A stretch of DNA of 48,805 bases from Gallionella sp. (GCA_017880865.1 JADGRL010000020.1:1-48805); one strand, 5' to 3'; counted from the first letter of the stretch, positions 1 to 8,631 are shown. A program made the numbers and translations. The notes: generated by a model not told the origin, from the sequence alone.

Positions 1-70
1 GTCACAGTGCCATCATAGATGTAACTGTATGTCCCTTTGTAACAATCTCTGAATTTGATGGACGAGCAGG

Positions 71-625
71 TTATTTCTTATCCATCTGGTCTGATGGTTC
101 AGGCCAATTTTCGACTTGCAACCAAGCCAGCTGTACCGAGGGTGGTAACTTATCCATGTGCTTCAGGAAAAGCGCAAGCGTCCAGATTTTCTGATCCTTG
201 AGGGTGTACCCGAACGAAGGCATGCCCGTCAGACGAATCCCATGCTTGATCTTCCAGAACGAATCACCCTCCGGGTCGCCCTCAACCCCATCGCTCGCCA
301 ACTGCGGCGGCTTTTGATAAAGACCTTTCGCTATCGGAGATGCTGACTTACCACCCTTAGCAGATCCATGGCAGATCGCACAATTCTGTGCGAAAAGATG
401 AACTCCCTCTAGGAGATTTTGGTCTGTCAGTGCAACCGGATTCTGTTCCTTTGGGGCTTTGCGACGAAGAGTCGCATCTAGCGAAGTACTAGCCATCCAG
501 GTTTCCATCCATCCCGGTTTTGCATCAGCATTGGCCGGAATTAGACCACTATTTACCAGAAAGTAACCGCCAATCAATGCAACCCCAATTGTTAACGCTA
601 CACCGAATAAAACACCTTTCAACAT
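71..625 (-). CDS. Membrane-anchored mono-haem cytochrome c
   Basis: A 184-residue class I cytochrome c, probably an electron carrier at the periplasmic face of the inner membrane. Residues 1-27 form a hydrophobic segment with no clear signal-peptidase site, so it is likely retained as an anchor. The haem-binding CxxCH is CAICH at residues 82-86. The likely axial methionine is M135 in a GMPSFG context, typical of this class. The C-terminus is acidic and lysine-rich. The start has an AGGAGATG-like ribosome site on the minus strand. It stands alone at the window edge, so no partner can be named. The redox partner is unknown. Confidence 0.9.
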   Translation of the reverse strand: MLKGVLFGVALTIGVALIGGYFLVNSGLIPANADAKPGWMETWMASTSLDATLRRKAPKEQNPVALTDQNLLEGVHLFAQNCAICHGSAKGGKSASPIAKGLYQKPPQLASDGVEGDPEGDSFWKIKHGIRLTGMPSFGYTLKDQKIWTLALFLKHMDKLPPSVQLAWLQVENWPEPSDQMDKK

Positions 626-1022
626 AACATCTCCTTATTCAATGGATGGAACCGGAAAGCCTTGCTAACAGCTTGCCACAAATCAGACTTTCGTAGCCAA
701 GAAAATCTAATCGCCATCAAGCGTCCGCACCGAACAGCGGAAATCCCTGCTTCCACAAAATCCTGGCCAACTCGAGCGGAACTGGCACGCCATCGCGATG
801 CCTGGCTACATGATTACTAGGTGATTAATGTGCGGTAACGTACAGATGCAAACGACAAGCTCCCATAGAGTTACAGCAATTACTCACGGTGCTTGGCGTA
901 TCGATGGCAACAGTTTGTTTCTTGTTTTCGCAGACGCTGCTTTTTCGATCAACATAATGAGACAAGTAGACTTCAATACCTGTAAGTTAAAAAGACATTA
1001 ATCATGCGGTTTGGTGGAGTGC
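626..1022. other. Intergenic stretch without a convincing gene
   Basis: About 400 bases between the divergent cytochrome gene and the small Cys-rich ORF. No RNA gene, strong promoter or clear hairpin-plus-T-run was seen. On the minus strand, about 717-824 reads as an open fragment rich in P, L and R codons that ends in a stop. It lacks a start codon and may be a decayed gene end; I do not recognise it. Confidence 0.4.
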
Positions 1023-1175
1023 ATGAAGGAAGTTTTTTGCAAATCCTGCATTAATTGTGCGGATGCAGGTAAATATTGCGGACACCCGAGTATCAAATAT
1101 AACGAAGCAATATATATGGCATTAATTGCAATAAGTGATCAAGAGAAGGCTATGGATTCGGCAGTAATAATGTAG
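1023..1175 (+). CDS. Possible small Cys-rich protein (50 aa)
   Basis: A 50-codon ORF starting at ATG 1023, preceded by GGTGGAG at a good Shine-Dalgarno distance. Near the N-terminus it has cysteines at residues 6, 9, 12 and 19, the last followed by Gly-His. This C-x2-C-x2-C-x6-C pattern could bind zinc or an iron-sulfur cluster. The rest is a short helix-like segment. It ends about 40 bases before the HU gene on the same strand, so co-transcription is possible. I do not recognise the family. The ribosome site and ordered cysteines favour a real gene, but its short length leaves doubt. Confidence 0.4.
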   Translation: MKEVFCKSCINCADAGKYCGHPSIKYNEAIYMALIAISDQEKAMDSAVIM

Positions 1176-1217
1176 CTTCTTGGCACTTCATATAAACCGA
1201 CCCGCTATGGAGCACCC

Positions 1218-1523
1218 ATGGATCAAGCTGAGCTTATTGAAAAAGTAGCAAAGAAGTTGGGCATATCGAATGCTCTGTCGCAGCGGTTGCTTAAGGCAAC
1301 ACTGCGGGAGATTCGTGACCTACTCCGGGTCGGGCACGCGGTAACCATCCCACACCTTGGCACCTTCGACACGGCGACGTACGCGGAGCACCGCGGTTAT
1401 CGGCCAGTCAGTCATGACTTTGCGATTTTCCCAAAACGGCGCGTGCCTGTGTTTCGCACGGGCACCTTGCTCCGTGAAGAAGTTTACGATGTCGAATCGG
1501 ACAAAGAAGGTGCGCCGACATGA
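1218..1523 (+). CDS. HU/IHF-family DNA-binding protein
   Basis: A 101-residue member of the bacterial histone-like HU/IHF fold, which normally binds and bends DNA as a dimer. The N-terminal helices (residues 1-40) and the GTF-containing beta arm start (about residue 46) are recognisable. The conserved arm-tip RNP motif is replaced by a different Arg/Tyr/Pro sequence, so DNA contacts may differ from HU. GGAG stands five bases before the start. The stop overlaps the next gene's start by four bases (ATGA). This implies translational coupling and probably a heterodimer or shared function with the downstream HU-LysM protein. Confidence 0.85.
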   Translation: MDQAELIEKVAKKLGISNALSQRLLKATLREIRDLLRVGHAVTIPHLGTFDTATYAEHRGYRPVSHDFAIFPKRRVPVFRTGTLLREEVYDVESDKEGAPT

Positions 1524-2407
1524 GCGATGACAACAAAATAACGCTCCACTCCTTTACGGCGCTGGTGGCCAGGCGTGCCAAGGTCAGTAGTGTCGAAGCA
1601 GACGCCTATATCCACCAATTCGCTAAGACCATGAGTGAGGAATTGGAGACGGGCGGCGAGATTCCTCTGTATCACTTTGGCCGTTTCCATACGACCCATG
1701 TCGATGAACAGACGGGGCACGATCCCAACTCCGGCGCGCCGTTAACGATACCTGAGCACTCGCGTGTCCACTTTCGCCCCTACAGTGCCTTGCGTTTTGC
1801 TGTCAACGCGCCTTTCCGTCAGCTGCGAATCAAGGAACTCACTCCGGACAAAACAGGTTGGCGTATCAGAACCGGCGCCTGGATCTTGCTGGTGCTGCTT
1901 GTATTGCTGCTGATCGTGCTTGGCATCAGGGCAATGAGTGGGATATCCATTCAGGATGCGTCCGTGGTGCCGCCCGAACTGTCATCGGATAAAGCCGTAG
2001 TGGCGCACACCGACCAAACTCCCGATACAGGCGCGCCCGCAACCGTCCCCGTTGCTCCCGTAAAATCGGAAACCACCCAGATGGAAATAGCTGCGGCGAC
2101 AGCGGTTATCGTGTCGCCCGGCGATACGTTGTGGGCGATTGCTGCGGCCAGATTGGGCGATCCCTATTGGTGGCCGGTTATCTATGCGGAGAACAGACCG
2201 GAGTTGTCCCGCCGAAACCCGGACCTGATCGATAGCGGGATCACTCTGCGGATACCCGCTCTGGCCGGTAGCGTGAACAGTCCCAATGTCGCTAATCTCC
2301 GTCTGAAAACGAACGGTTACCAAATGGTGGCCAACGATTACCGGAAACTTGGCAATCCTCGAGCCGCAGAATATGAGAAGGTCGCTGCTCGCTGGTCTAA
2401 AGAATAA
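1520..2407 (+). CDS. HU-like domain fused to a transmembrane helix and LysM domain
   Basis: A 295-residue protein of unusual architecture. Residues 8-96 are HU/IHF-like, with a GxDPxSGxPLTIP arm resembling the HU GRNPxTG arm but with His for Arg. Residues 118-138 are a strong transmembrane helix preceded by Arg/Lys. Residues 145-195 form a Pro/Thr/Ala-rich linker. Residues 198-247 are a LysM domain (VSPGDTLWAIA start, ending in LRIPAL), a fold that binds peptidoglycan glycans. The expected topology puts the DNA-binding domain in the cytoplasm and LysM in the periplasm, which would tether DNA to the wall. The domain order is read from sequence; the tethering role is inference. It is coupled to the preceding HU gene. 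Confidence 0.85.
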   Translation: MSDDNKITLHSFTALVARRAKVSSVEADAYIHQFAKTMSEELETGGEIPLYHFGRFHTTHVDEQTGHDPNSGAPLTIPEHSRVHFRPYSALRFAVNAPFRQLRIKELTPDKTGWRIRTGAWILLVLLVLLLIVLGIRAMSGISIQDASVVPPELSSDKAVVAHTDQTPDTGAPATVPVAPVKSETTQMEIAAATAVIVSPGDTLWAIAAARLGDPYWWPVIYAENRPELSRRNPDLIDSGITLRIPALAGSVNSPNVANLRLKTNGYQMVANDYRKLGNPRAAEYEKVAARWSKE

Positions 2408-2518
2408 CCGGGTAGCGTAGATCAGCATTGTGATAGAGAAATAAAGGGGTTAGCTCATGATCTCGCGTGGCGCTAACATAACTCCGTATTTATCTACATT
2501 ATGAAGGATAGAACTATC

Positions 2519-3280
2519 ATGTCTGATCGATATTCGCGTATCGCAATCATTACCGGTGCTACCTCTGGCATCGGGGAAGCGACCGCAAGAAAATTTATTG
2601 CCAGTGGCTATGGTGTTGTAGGTAATGGCCGCAACGTCGAAAAACTTCGAGCACTTGAACAAGAGATGGGAGCGGCATTTTGTGGCATAGCAGGTGATGC
2701 AAGCGATAGCATAGTATTGGAGCAGCTCTTTGCTTCAGCAATCGAACGCTTTGCAAAGCCAGCCGACATCGTCGTCGCGAACGCCGGGCGAGGCCTGGGC
2801 GGTTCAGTCATGAATGCAGATTTGTCCAAGTTCGAAGAAATTCTCAAACTTAACGTAACAGGTACTTTGGCCTTGCTGCAAAAAGCTGCACAGAGAATGG
2901 TCGATGAGCAGAGAGCCAACTATCCAAAACAGGCTGCGGATATCGTGATCATTGGTTCGGTGGTGGGGAGGCACATATCTCCATTCAGCGCGGTTTATGG
3001 TGCCACCAAGTTCGCCGTCCATTCACTGGCCGAAGGGTTGCGTCGCGAGGTGGGACCTAAAGGCATTCGCGTGTCGCTGGTGGAACCGGGCATCGTTATC
3101 AGCGGGTTTCAGGATGGAGCCGGCTACAGTGACGATCTGGTGCAGACCTTCGAAGATAAATTTGGCCCGTTGTTGCATGGGGAAGATGTGGCAAACGCGA
3201 TTCACTACATTGTGGCTCAGCCGCCTCATGTTCATATCAGCGACATCATGGTTCGTCCCACGCGTCAGGATTATCCCTGA
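2519..3280 (+). CDS. Short-chain dehydrogenase/reductase (SDR)
   Basis: A classical SDR of 253 residues, an NAD(P)-dependent oxidoreductase. Visible features are the TGATSGIG cofactor loop near the N-terminus, a VANAG-type motif, the catalytic Ser in a VIIGSVVG strand, and YGATK supplying Tyr and Lys. The family is closest to the YdfG/serine-3-dehydrogenase type by overall pattern, but the substrate cannot be told. I chose ATG 2519 because AAGGA lies about ten bases upstream; an in-frame ATG at 2501 would add six residues. It is separated from the HU pair and probably has its own transcription unit. Confidence 0.85.
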   Translation: MSDRYSRIAIITGATSGIGEATARKFIASGYGVVGNGRNVEKLRALEQEMGAAFCGIAGDASDSIVLEQLFASAIERFAKPADIVVANAGRGLGGSVMNADLSKFEEILKLNVTGTLALLQKAAQRMVDEQRANYPKQAADIVIIGSVVGRHISPFSAVYGATKFAVHSLAEGLRREVGPKGIRVSLVEPGIVISGFQDGAGYSDDLVQTFEDKFGPLLHGEDVANAIHYIVAQPPHVHISDIMVRPTRQDYP

Positions 3281-3423
3281 TCGGTACTGAGTTCATGGGC
3301 TCAACCCTCAGGGAAGTCACGACCGTCTGTTTTCCTGCTGGATATTTCACACCTCGACAGTCCGCAGATGGCACATAGCAGAGACTGCCAAATAGTTTTG
3401 GTTTTAGGGTTTCGATTTTCTTT

Positions 3424-3630
3424 CCCCTGTGCGCCGCCGAGTAGCACAGGCGGGTCAGGGAATGTCTGCGAGGACTATCTGAGCGCGAAGCGCGAGTTCC
3501 GCAGCCGCCTGAACGGGCGAGCAACGCAGGGAACGCCGCAGGCGCGGGAAACCGGGGACGCCTTCTTTCGGTTACCTTTCTGGGCAAGATCAAGAAAGGT
3601 AATCAGTTGCCGGTCTGCCACCGGCGAAGT
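3424..3630. repeat. Dispersed multi-hairpin intergenic repeat
   Basis: A non-coding GC-rich stretch containing several perfect or near-perfect hairpins: CCTGTGC/GCACAGG (3426-3450), GGTTACCTTTCT/AGAAAGGTAATC (3570-3604, one wobble pair) and GCCGGT/ACCGGC (3609-3625). The succession of stem-loops, with a GTTACCTTTCT...AGAAAGGTAAT core, matches a type of dispersed intergenic repeat that I remember from many betaproteobacterial genomes, usually mis-called as small ORFs. Only one copy is in the window, so the repeat status rests on recall. Confidence 0.5.
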
Positions 3631-3789
3631 TGACTTTGTTTATGACATATCTAGGCGTTACGCACAAAGGTTAGCAAAAACTGCCGGGGCACAAAAGATT
3701 AATGTGTCTGTCTAGGTACTGTTTCCTCTCGCACCGACATCCAGCAAAATCGAGGTATCATTCGTCTCAATACCTTTAAGGAGAATGCG

Positions 3790-4218
3790 ATGCGCCTCAC
3801 CATCATTACGCTAGCCCTGTTGACGACCCTGTCCACCCCGGCTTTTGCCGCAGATATTCAGCCGGGATTGTGGGAGCTGACTCTGGAAACACGGGTTGCC
3901 GCCACGCCTGATTTTTCTCCCCCACCTAACACGATGAATCAGTGCTTGACTGAGCAGGATGCGCAGGATCCATCCCGTGTTTTCGGCGGGGTGGCGAATC
4001 CGGGCGCATCGGATTGCACGTACACCGAAAAAAGTTATGTTGGCGACACGCTTAACTTCAAGATGAAGTGTGCAGGCACTTTAAGTCTGGAAGCACGTGG
4101 CGAAATCACTTCCTCTGCCACGTCCATGCAGGGCAGCATAGTCTCAACGGCAAACCTGTCGGGACAGGCGATCGAAATGCAGAGCAAGATCACGGCTCAC
4201 CGATTGGGTGGATGCTAA
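3790..4218 (+). CDS. DUF3617 family periplasmic protein
   Basis: A 142-residue secreted protein with a clear signal peptide: Arg, then a hydrophobic core, then AFAA, with cleavage near residue 20. The mature start, [13 protein letters not shown], is the PGLWE signature of DUF3617. Cysteines near residues 51, 76, 93 and the C-terminal end may form disulfides in the periplasm. The function of the family is not known. An AAGGAG ribosome site lies six bases before ATG. A 6-bp hairpin (AGGTAT/ATACCT, 3753-3775) sits immediately upstream of the ribosome site and may affect translation. Confidence 0.8.
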   Translation: MRLTIITLALLTTLSTPAFAADIQPGLWELTLETRVAATPDFSPPPNTMNQCLTEQDAQDPSRVFGGVANPGASDCTYTEKSYVGDTLNFKMKCAGTLSLEARGEITSSATSMQGSIVSTANLSGQAIEMQSKITAHRLGGC

Positions 4219-4262
4219 ACTTAGAACTAAAAATCCCTTTAATGACCCAGCCCGAATTCATC

Positions 4263-5297
4263 ATGCAACAACTAATTATTACCCGCCCAGATGACTGGCA
4301 TCTGCATTTGCGCGACGGCGCGCTGATGGAATCGGTGTTGCCGGATACCGCGCGGCAATTCGCACGAGCGATCGTGATGCCCAATCTCAGGCCGCCTATC
4401 ACCACCACCGAACAGGCACTCGCCTATCGCGCGCGCATCCTTGATGCATTGCCTGCCGGTGCGAAGTTCGAGCCGTTGATGACTTTGTACCTGACCGACA
4501 ACACCAGCGCACAAGAGATTCAACACGTCAAACAAAGCGGCGTGATCCATGCGGTCAAGCTGTATCCGGCGGGGGCAACCACTAATTCCGACGCGGGCGT
4601 GACCGACATCCGCCGTGCATATCCGGCGCTGGAAGAAATGCAGCGTTGCGGCATGCCGCTGCTGGTGCACGGTGAGGCGACCGATCCGGCGGTGGACGTG
4701 TTCGACCGCGAGGCGGTGTTCATCGAACGGGTGATGATCCCGTTGCTGCGCGACCTGCCGCAACTGCGCGTGGTGTTCGAACACATCACGACCCTTGATG
4801 CGGTGCAGTTCGTGACCAGCGCGCCTGAGCATATCGCCGCGACCATCACCGCGCATCACCTGCTGTATAACCGCAACGCGATGTTCAGCGGCGGTATGCG
4901 CCCGCATTATTACTGCCTGCCGGTGTTGAAGCGCGAGCTGCACCGCGAGGCGCTGGGCAAAGCGGTTCGTAGCGGCAACCCGAAATTCTTTCTCGGCACC
5001 GACAGTGCGCCGCACGCGCAACACACCAAGGAGGCGGCTTGCGGCTGCGCCGGAATTTATACCGCGCATGCGGCCATCGAGCTGTATGCGGAAGCGTTCG
5101 AGCAGTTGAACGCGCTGGATAAGCTGGAAGGCTTCGCCAGTTTTTTCGGCGCGGATTATTACCGGCTGCCGCGCAACACCGACAAGATCACGCTGTGCAA
5201 AGAAAGCTGGCAAGTGCCGGAGAGTTTTGCGTTCGGCGAGCACAGGCTGGTGCCGTTATGTGCAGGAGAAAAAGTAAACTGGAAGATAGGCGGCTGA
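4263..5297 (+). CDS. pyrC: Dihydroorotase (class II, PyrC type)
   Basis: Catalyses cyclisation of N-carbamoyl-L-aspartate to dihydroorotate in pyrimidine synthesis. The 344-residue protein closely matches the E. coli PyrC pattern. It has the metal-binding HLHLRD at the N-terminus, the carboxylated lysine in [15 protein letters not shown] and FEHIT segments with metal-ligand histidines, and GTDSAPH near residue 245. Neither candidate start has a strong ribosome site. I prefer ATG 4263 by length; ATG 4242 would add seven residues beginning MTQPEF, also plausible. The next gene begins two bases after the stop, so they form one unit. Confidence 0.95.
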   Translation: MQQLIITRPDDWHLHLRDGALMESVLPDTARQFARAIVMPNLRPPITTTEQALAYRARILDALPAGAKFEPLMTLYLTDNTSAQEIQHVKQSGVIHAVKLYPAGATTNSDAGVTDIRRAYPALEEMQRCGMPLLVHGEATDPAVDVFDREAVFIERVMIPLLRDLPQLRVVFEHITTLDAVQFVTSAPEHIAATITAHHLLYNRNAMFSGGMRPHYYCLPVLKRELHREALGKAVRSGNPKFFLGTDSAPHAQHTKEAACGCAGIYTAHAAIELYAEAFEQLNALDKLEGFASFFGADYYRLPRNTDKITLCKESWQVPESFAFGEHRLVPLCAGEKVNWKIGG

Positions 5298-5298
5298 C

Positions 5299-5625
5299 AT
5301 GGATGCATTAGAAAATAGCAGCGCGGCATTACGTGCGAAGGTGAATCTGGAAACTTCGAAAATCGCCTGGAGGGATTTGCAGCGAAATTTTGCCAGCGGT
5401 GTCGCGCTGGCCGTTGCCAGCGATCTGGATTTAGTCGATGTGGCGTATCAGATGTCCCAGGACAACGCGGCGCAAATTCAGCAATGGATGGCGGCAGGGA
5501 AATTCGGCAAAGTGTCCGATGAGCAGGCAGGTACGTGGTTTGAGATGGATGAGATATTGTGGGCAGTCGTGATCAGCCCGTGGGTGCTGGTGCAACCGGT
5601 GCAGAAGCTTCAGAAAAATCATTGA
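5299..5625 (+). CDS. DUF2288 family protein
   Basis: A 108-residue soluble protein matching the DUF2288 pattern: an N-terminal LETSKIAWRDLQR helix, SDLDLVDVAYQ in the middle, and a C-terminal LWAVVISPWVLVQP strand-helix. The family is common in proteobacteria and cyanobacteria, and I know of no assigned activity. It follows pyrC with almost no gap and precedes the EamA gene by 12 bases. These three genes therefore probably form an operon, but the context does not reveal a role. Confidence 0.8.
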   Translation: MDALENSSAALRAKVNLETSKIAWRDLQRNFASGVALAVASDLDLVDVAYQMSQDNAAQIQQWMAAGKFGKVSDEQAGTWFEMDEILWAVVISPWVLVQPVQKLQKNH

Positions 5626-5637
5626 TCGGAGCTGCCG

Positions 5638-6072
5638 ATGTTATCTGCACATAGCTGGTTCTACTGGGCATTGCTCTCGGCCGTTTTCGCCGCGATGACG
5701 GCCATATTCGCCAAGATCGGCCTGGAAGGCGTGGATTCGGATTACGCCACGCTGATACGCACCTTTGTGATCCTGCTGGTCTTGTCGGGCTTCGTATATT
5801 TCACGGGCAAGTGGAGCGACCCGTTTGCGCTCAATCCAAGAACCTGGCTATTCCTGTCGCTGTCTGGGCTGGCCACAGGCGCGTCCTGGGTTTGCTACTT
5901 TCGCGCACTGCAATCGGGCGAAGCTTCCAAAGTCGCGCCGGTGGATAAGTTCAGCCTGGTGCTGGTCGCGATATTTGCGGTCATCTTTCTGAACGAGCGC
6001 CCTAGCCTGCGCGAGTGGCTGGGGATTCTAATGGTCGGTGCAGGGGTGCTTGTTCTAAGCTTCAGAAGATAG
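5638..6072 (+). CDS. EamA-family transporter, single-repeat
   Basis: A 144-residue inner-membrane protein with five predicted hydrophobic helices, equal to one EamA (DMT superfamily) repeat. Full-length members have two such repeats, so this half-size form presumably works as a dimer; half-size EamA proteins are a known class. Typical features are the YWALLSAVFAAMTAIFAK start and the C-terminal LGILMVGAGVLVL helix. The substrate cannot be predicted. GGAG occurs about eight bases before ATG. It is downstream of pyrC and DUF2288 on the same strand. Confidence 0.85.
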   Translation: MLSAHSWFYWALLSAVFAAMTAIFAKIGLEGVDSDYATLIRTFVILLVLSGFVYFTGKWSDPFALNPRTWLFLSLSGLATGASWVCYFRALQSGEASKVAPVDKFSLVLVAIFAVIFLNERPSLREWLGILMVGAGVLVLSFRR

Positions 6073-6149
6073 TCCTGAATTCGAGCGGGTAGATATTCCG
6101 GCAGTTACATCGCAGTACTCAGAAGAGCACAACTGATATGAGGCGAGAG

Positions 6150-6608
6150 ATGATGAAGAAATTTTTGTTAGCAGGGATGGTCGTGCTGCTGGCGGCTTGC
6201 CAGAGTACGCCCAATCTCGAAGACGATACGCGCTACGTGAGGCTGGCCAAGGTGGTGGACGTGCACGAATTCACCGAGGCGGAGCGCAAGGAGGCAAAGA
6301 TGCAAAGGCCGAGCGACAGCGGCGTGAGTGTCGGCATGGGCATCAGCTTTGGCACCGGCGGCGGGGGTAGCGGGATGATGTTGGGCGCGGGCAGCATGCT
6401 GGGCAGCAGGCACGATAGCCGCAAAGAGCCGCCGCAAATTGCTTATGGCGCAAACCGCTACACCGTGCAGCCGCTAAATTCAGGCGAGCGCATGGAGGTG
6501 ATGAGCTACGGGACGTATAAGCTGGGCGAGTGCGTAAAGGTTTTGTCGGGCCACCCCAGCGAGTACTCGCGCCTGTTCGACTCGAAGCCGGGCGAGCGCT
6601 GCGAATAG
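6150..6608 (+). CDS. Small Gly-rich lipoprotein
   Basis: A 152-residue lipoprotein. The N-terminus MMKK is followed by a hydrophobic stretch and the lipobox LLAAC, so the mature protein starts at that cysteine and is lipid-anchored. The middle has a Gly/Met-rich segment (SVGMGISFGTGGGGSG and onward) of the kind seen in SlyB-like outer-membrane lipoproteins, but I cannot assign it firmly to that family. GAGG lies six bases before ATG 6150. An in-frame ATG at 6138 would include this ribosome site in the coding region and is less likely. Its end faces the converging pap gene with only 15 bases between. Confidence 0.75.
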   Translation: MMKKFLLAGMVVLLAACQSTPNLEDDTRYVRLAKVVDVHEFTEAERKEAKMQRPSDSGVSVGMGISFGTGGGGSGMMLGAGSMLGSRHDSRKEPPQIAYGANRYTVQPLNSGERMEVMSYGTYKLGECVKVLSGHPSEYSRLFDSKPGERCE

Positions 6609-6623
6609 CTCCGGTCATGCTGG

Positions 6624-8108
6624 TTAAACGCGCTCCATCGCGGCTTCGATCTGCTGGCATAGCGTTTTCAGAATCTTGATGCGCGCGAAGTTTTTGTCGT
6701 TGGCTTCCACCAGTGTCCACGGTGCGATTTCGGTGCTGGTGCGGTCTACCATGTCGCACACGGCGGTTTCATACGCGTTCCATTTCTTGCGGTTGCGCCA
6801 GTCTTCTTCGGTGATCTTGAAGCGTTTGAACCCGGTCTTTTCGCGTTCCTTGAAACGGCGCAACTGTTCGTCTTTGGTGATGGCCAGCCAGAATTTCACC
6901 AGCACGGTGTTGTTTTTGACCAGCTGTTCCTCGAAGTCATTGAGTTCGCTGTAGGCGCGCATCCAGTCCGCTTCGGAACAGAATTTTTCTACGCGTTCAA
7001 CCAGTACCCGCCCGTACCAGGAGCGGTCGAAAATCGTCACGTGACCGTTGTGCGGAAGGTGCCGCCAGAACCGCCACAAGTAAGGCTGGGCGCGTTCTTC
7101 CTCGGTGGGCGCGGCCACCGGGATGATACGGTAATGGCGTGCGTCCAGTGCGCCGGTGATGCGACGGATCGCGCCGCCCTTGCCGCCCGCATCCGAACCT
7201 TCGAACAGCGCGATCACCGACAGGTTGCGGAAGCGTTCGTCGCGCGTGAGCAGGTTGAGCTTGCCCTGATATTTTTCTAGTTCGGCATCGAATTTCTTCT
7301 TGGCGAGCTTCTGCGACATGTCCAGTTTGTCGAACACGTTCAAGCGGTCTATCGGGGCATGCAGCGGCGCTGCGTTGGCAGGCGCGGCCTGGGCGGAATG
7401 ATCTAAACGTTTGCGCAGGGCTTCGAGCAAAATCTTGCCGGTGGTCAGATTGCGATAGCGCGCATCCGCGCCCTCGACCACGATCCAGGGTGCTTCTGCC
7501 GTACTGGCGGCGCGCAGAGCGTGCTCGGAAACCTTGCGGAATTTGTCGTAGAGCTTGAAGCGTTGCCAGTCCAGATCGGTGACGCGCCAGCGCGTCTTGG
7601 GATCTTTCTCCAGACTCTTGAGGCGTTTGCGCTGCGTTTCTTTGGACAGATGAAACCAGAATTTGATGATAAGCGCGCCTTCGTTGGTAAGCATTTTTTC
7701 GAAGTGGTTGATCTCGTCGATACTCTGGTTCAATTCGGAAGCCTTGGACTTGCCTATGACGCGCTGCACGATGGGCGCGGTGTACCATGAGCCAAAGAAC
7801 ACGCCGATCTTGCCCTTCGGCGGCAGGACGCGCCAGTATCGCCACATGTGTGGGCGCTCGCGCTCTTCATCCGATTTTTCGCCCATCGCATGGGCCTGAA
7901 TGTGGCGCGGATCCATCCATGCATTGAGCAAGTTGACGGTTTCACCTTTGCCGGCGCCATCCACGCCGCCGACCAGAATGATGACCGGAAATTTGGCCTT
8001 CTGTGCCAGATCGAACTGCGCGTTGAGCAAGTCCTCGCGCAGCTTCGGCACTTGTGCATCGTAAGTGGCTTTGTCTATCTTGTGACCGAGTTCAGCAGAT
8101 TCAAACAT
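6624..8108 (-). CDS. pap: Polyphosphate:AMP phosphotransferase
   Basis: A 494-residue two-domain PPK2-family enzyme that transfers phosphate from polyphosphate to AMP, yielding ADP. Domain 1 (about 10-230) carries a Walker A-like GGVDGAGKGE near residue 48. Domain 2 (about 265-490) has EGSDAGGKGG near 304 followed by a Walker B/lid region with FDRSWYGR. This tandem arrangement and length are the hallmark of the class II PPK2 Pap. GAGGAGAA stands before the start. It lies 27 bases downstream of sixA and close to ppk1, forming a local polyphosphate-metabolism neighbourhood. Confidence 0.93.
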   Translation of the reverse strand: MFESAELGHKIDKATYDAQVPKLREDLLNAQFDLAQKAKFPVIILVGGVDGAGKGETVNLLNAWMDPRHIQAHAMGEKSDEERERPHMWRYWRVLPPKGKIGVFFGSWYTAPIVQRVIGKSKASELNQSIDEINHFEKMLTNEGALIIKFWFHLSKETQRKRLKSLEKDPKTRWRVTDLDWQRFKLYDKFRKVSEHALRAASTAEAPWIVVEGADARYRNLTTGKILLEALRKRLDHSAQAAPANAAPLHAPIDRLNVFDKLDMSQKLAKKKFDAELEKYQGKLNLLTRDERFRNLSVIALFEGSDAGGKGGAIRRITGALDARHYRIIPVAAPTEEERAQPYLWRFWRHLPHNGHVTIFDRSWYGRVLVERVEKFCSEADWMRAYSELNDFEEQLVKNNTVLVKFWLAITKDEQLRRFKEREKTGFKRFKITEEDWRNRKKWNAYETAVCDMVDRTSTEIAPWTLVEANDKNFARIKILKTLCQQIEAAMERV

Positions 8109-8135
8109 ACAGTTCTCCTCAATCTAAAATTAGCC

Positions 8136-8582
8136 TTACAAAAAATCCGGCGTGATAACCAGACGCAACGTGACCTGTTCAGCGCCTTCACGTCGGCTGA
8201 ACCACCATAGCGCGCCCTTTTTGATGCTTAACGAGGTGCCCGCACAGCCCAGCAGTTGTGCCGCGACTTCACCCAGCGTGGGCTGATGCCCGACCACCAA
8301 CACCGTACCTCCGGCATCCGGCCAGCGCGCCGCATGCAACACGGCCTGGGCGGAAGCGCCGGGTGCGATGGTCGGTGCCAGCGTAAAATGGTCGGTAAAG
8401 GCGGTAACGGTTTGTTGGGTGCGGGTTGCGGGGCTGACCAGAATACGGTGCTCGTCGGGCAAATGCTGATGCAGAAAAGCGGCGACTTTCGCGGCCTGTT
8501 TGATACCCTTTGCGGTGAGTTCGCGCGCGTGGTCGGGTGCTCCATCTACCGCTTCCGCATGCCGCCACAGGATCAAGTCCAT
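8136..8582 (-). CDS. sixA: Phosphohistidine phosphatase SixA
   Basis: A 148-residue member of the histidine-phosphatase (phosphoglycerate mutase-like) superfamily that removes phosphate from phosphohistidine. The catalytic RHAEA motif is at residues 7-11 and the second catalytic region VVGHQPTLGE is near residue 95. ATG 8582 is chosen because a strong GGAGG lies six bases upstream; the longer reading frame upstream has no such signal and crosses the probable promoter. It is transcribed with pap and divergently from the histone-tailed gene, with a palindrome between them. Pairing with phosphate-metabolism genes is consistent with a phosphorelay role. Confidence 0.9.
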   Translation of the reverse strand: MDLILWRHAEAVDGAPDHARELTAKGIKQAAKVAAFLHQHLPDEHRILVSPATRTQQTVTAFTDHFTLAPTIAPGASAQAVLHAARWPDAGGTVLVVGHQPTLGEVAAQLLGCAGTSLSIKKGALWWFSRREGAEQVTLRLVITPDFL

Positions 8583-8612
8583 CACAACCTCCAAGATTAC
8601 ATTTTGTTTATC

Positions 8613-8631
8613 AGCGTATACCGTATACACT
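8613..8631. promoter_or_regulatory. Palindromic operator candidate between divergent genes
   Basis: The sequence GTATACCGTATAC (8616-8628) is a 13-bp palindrome made of two copies of the self-complementary GTATAC around a single C. Two further base pairs match on each side after one mismatch. It lies 34 bases from the sixA start and 35 bases from the start of the histone-tailed protein, where both promoters must be. A dimeric regulator could bind here; which one is unknown. Confidence 0.45.

Noticed and set aside
717..824. Minus-strand fragment ending in a stop near the cytochrome gene
   Set aside because: No start codon, no ribosome site, only about 36 codons and no recognisable similarity; noted only as possible debris.
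3368..3715. A 115-codon ORF in the gap between the SDR and DUF3617 genes
   Set aside because: It lies over the multi-hairpin repeat, has no ribosome site and its product has no recognisable pattern.
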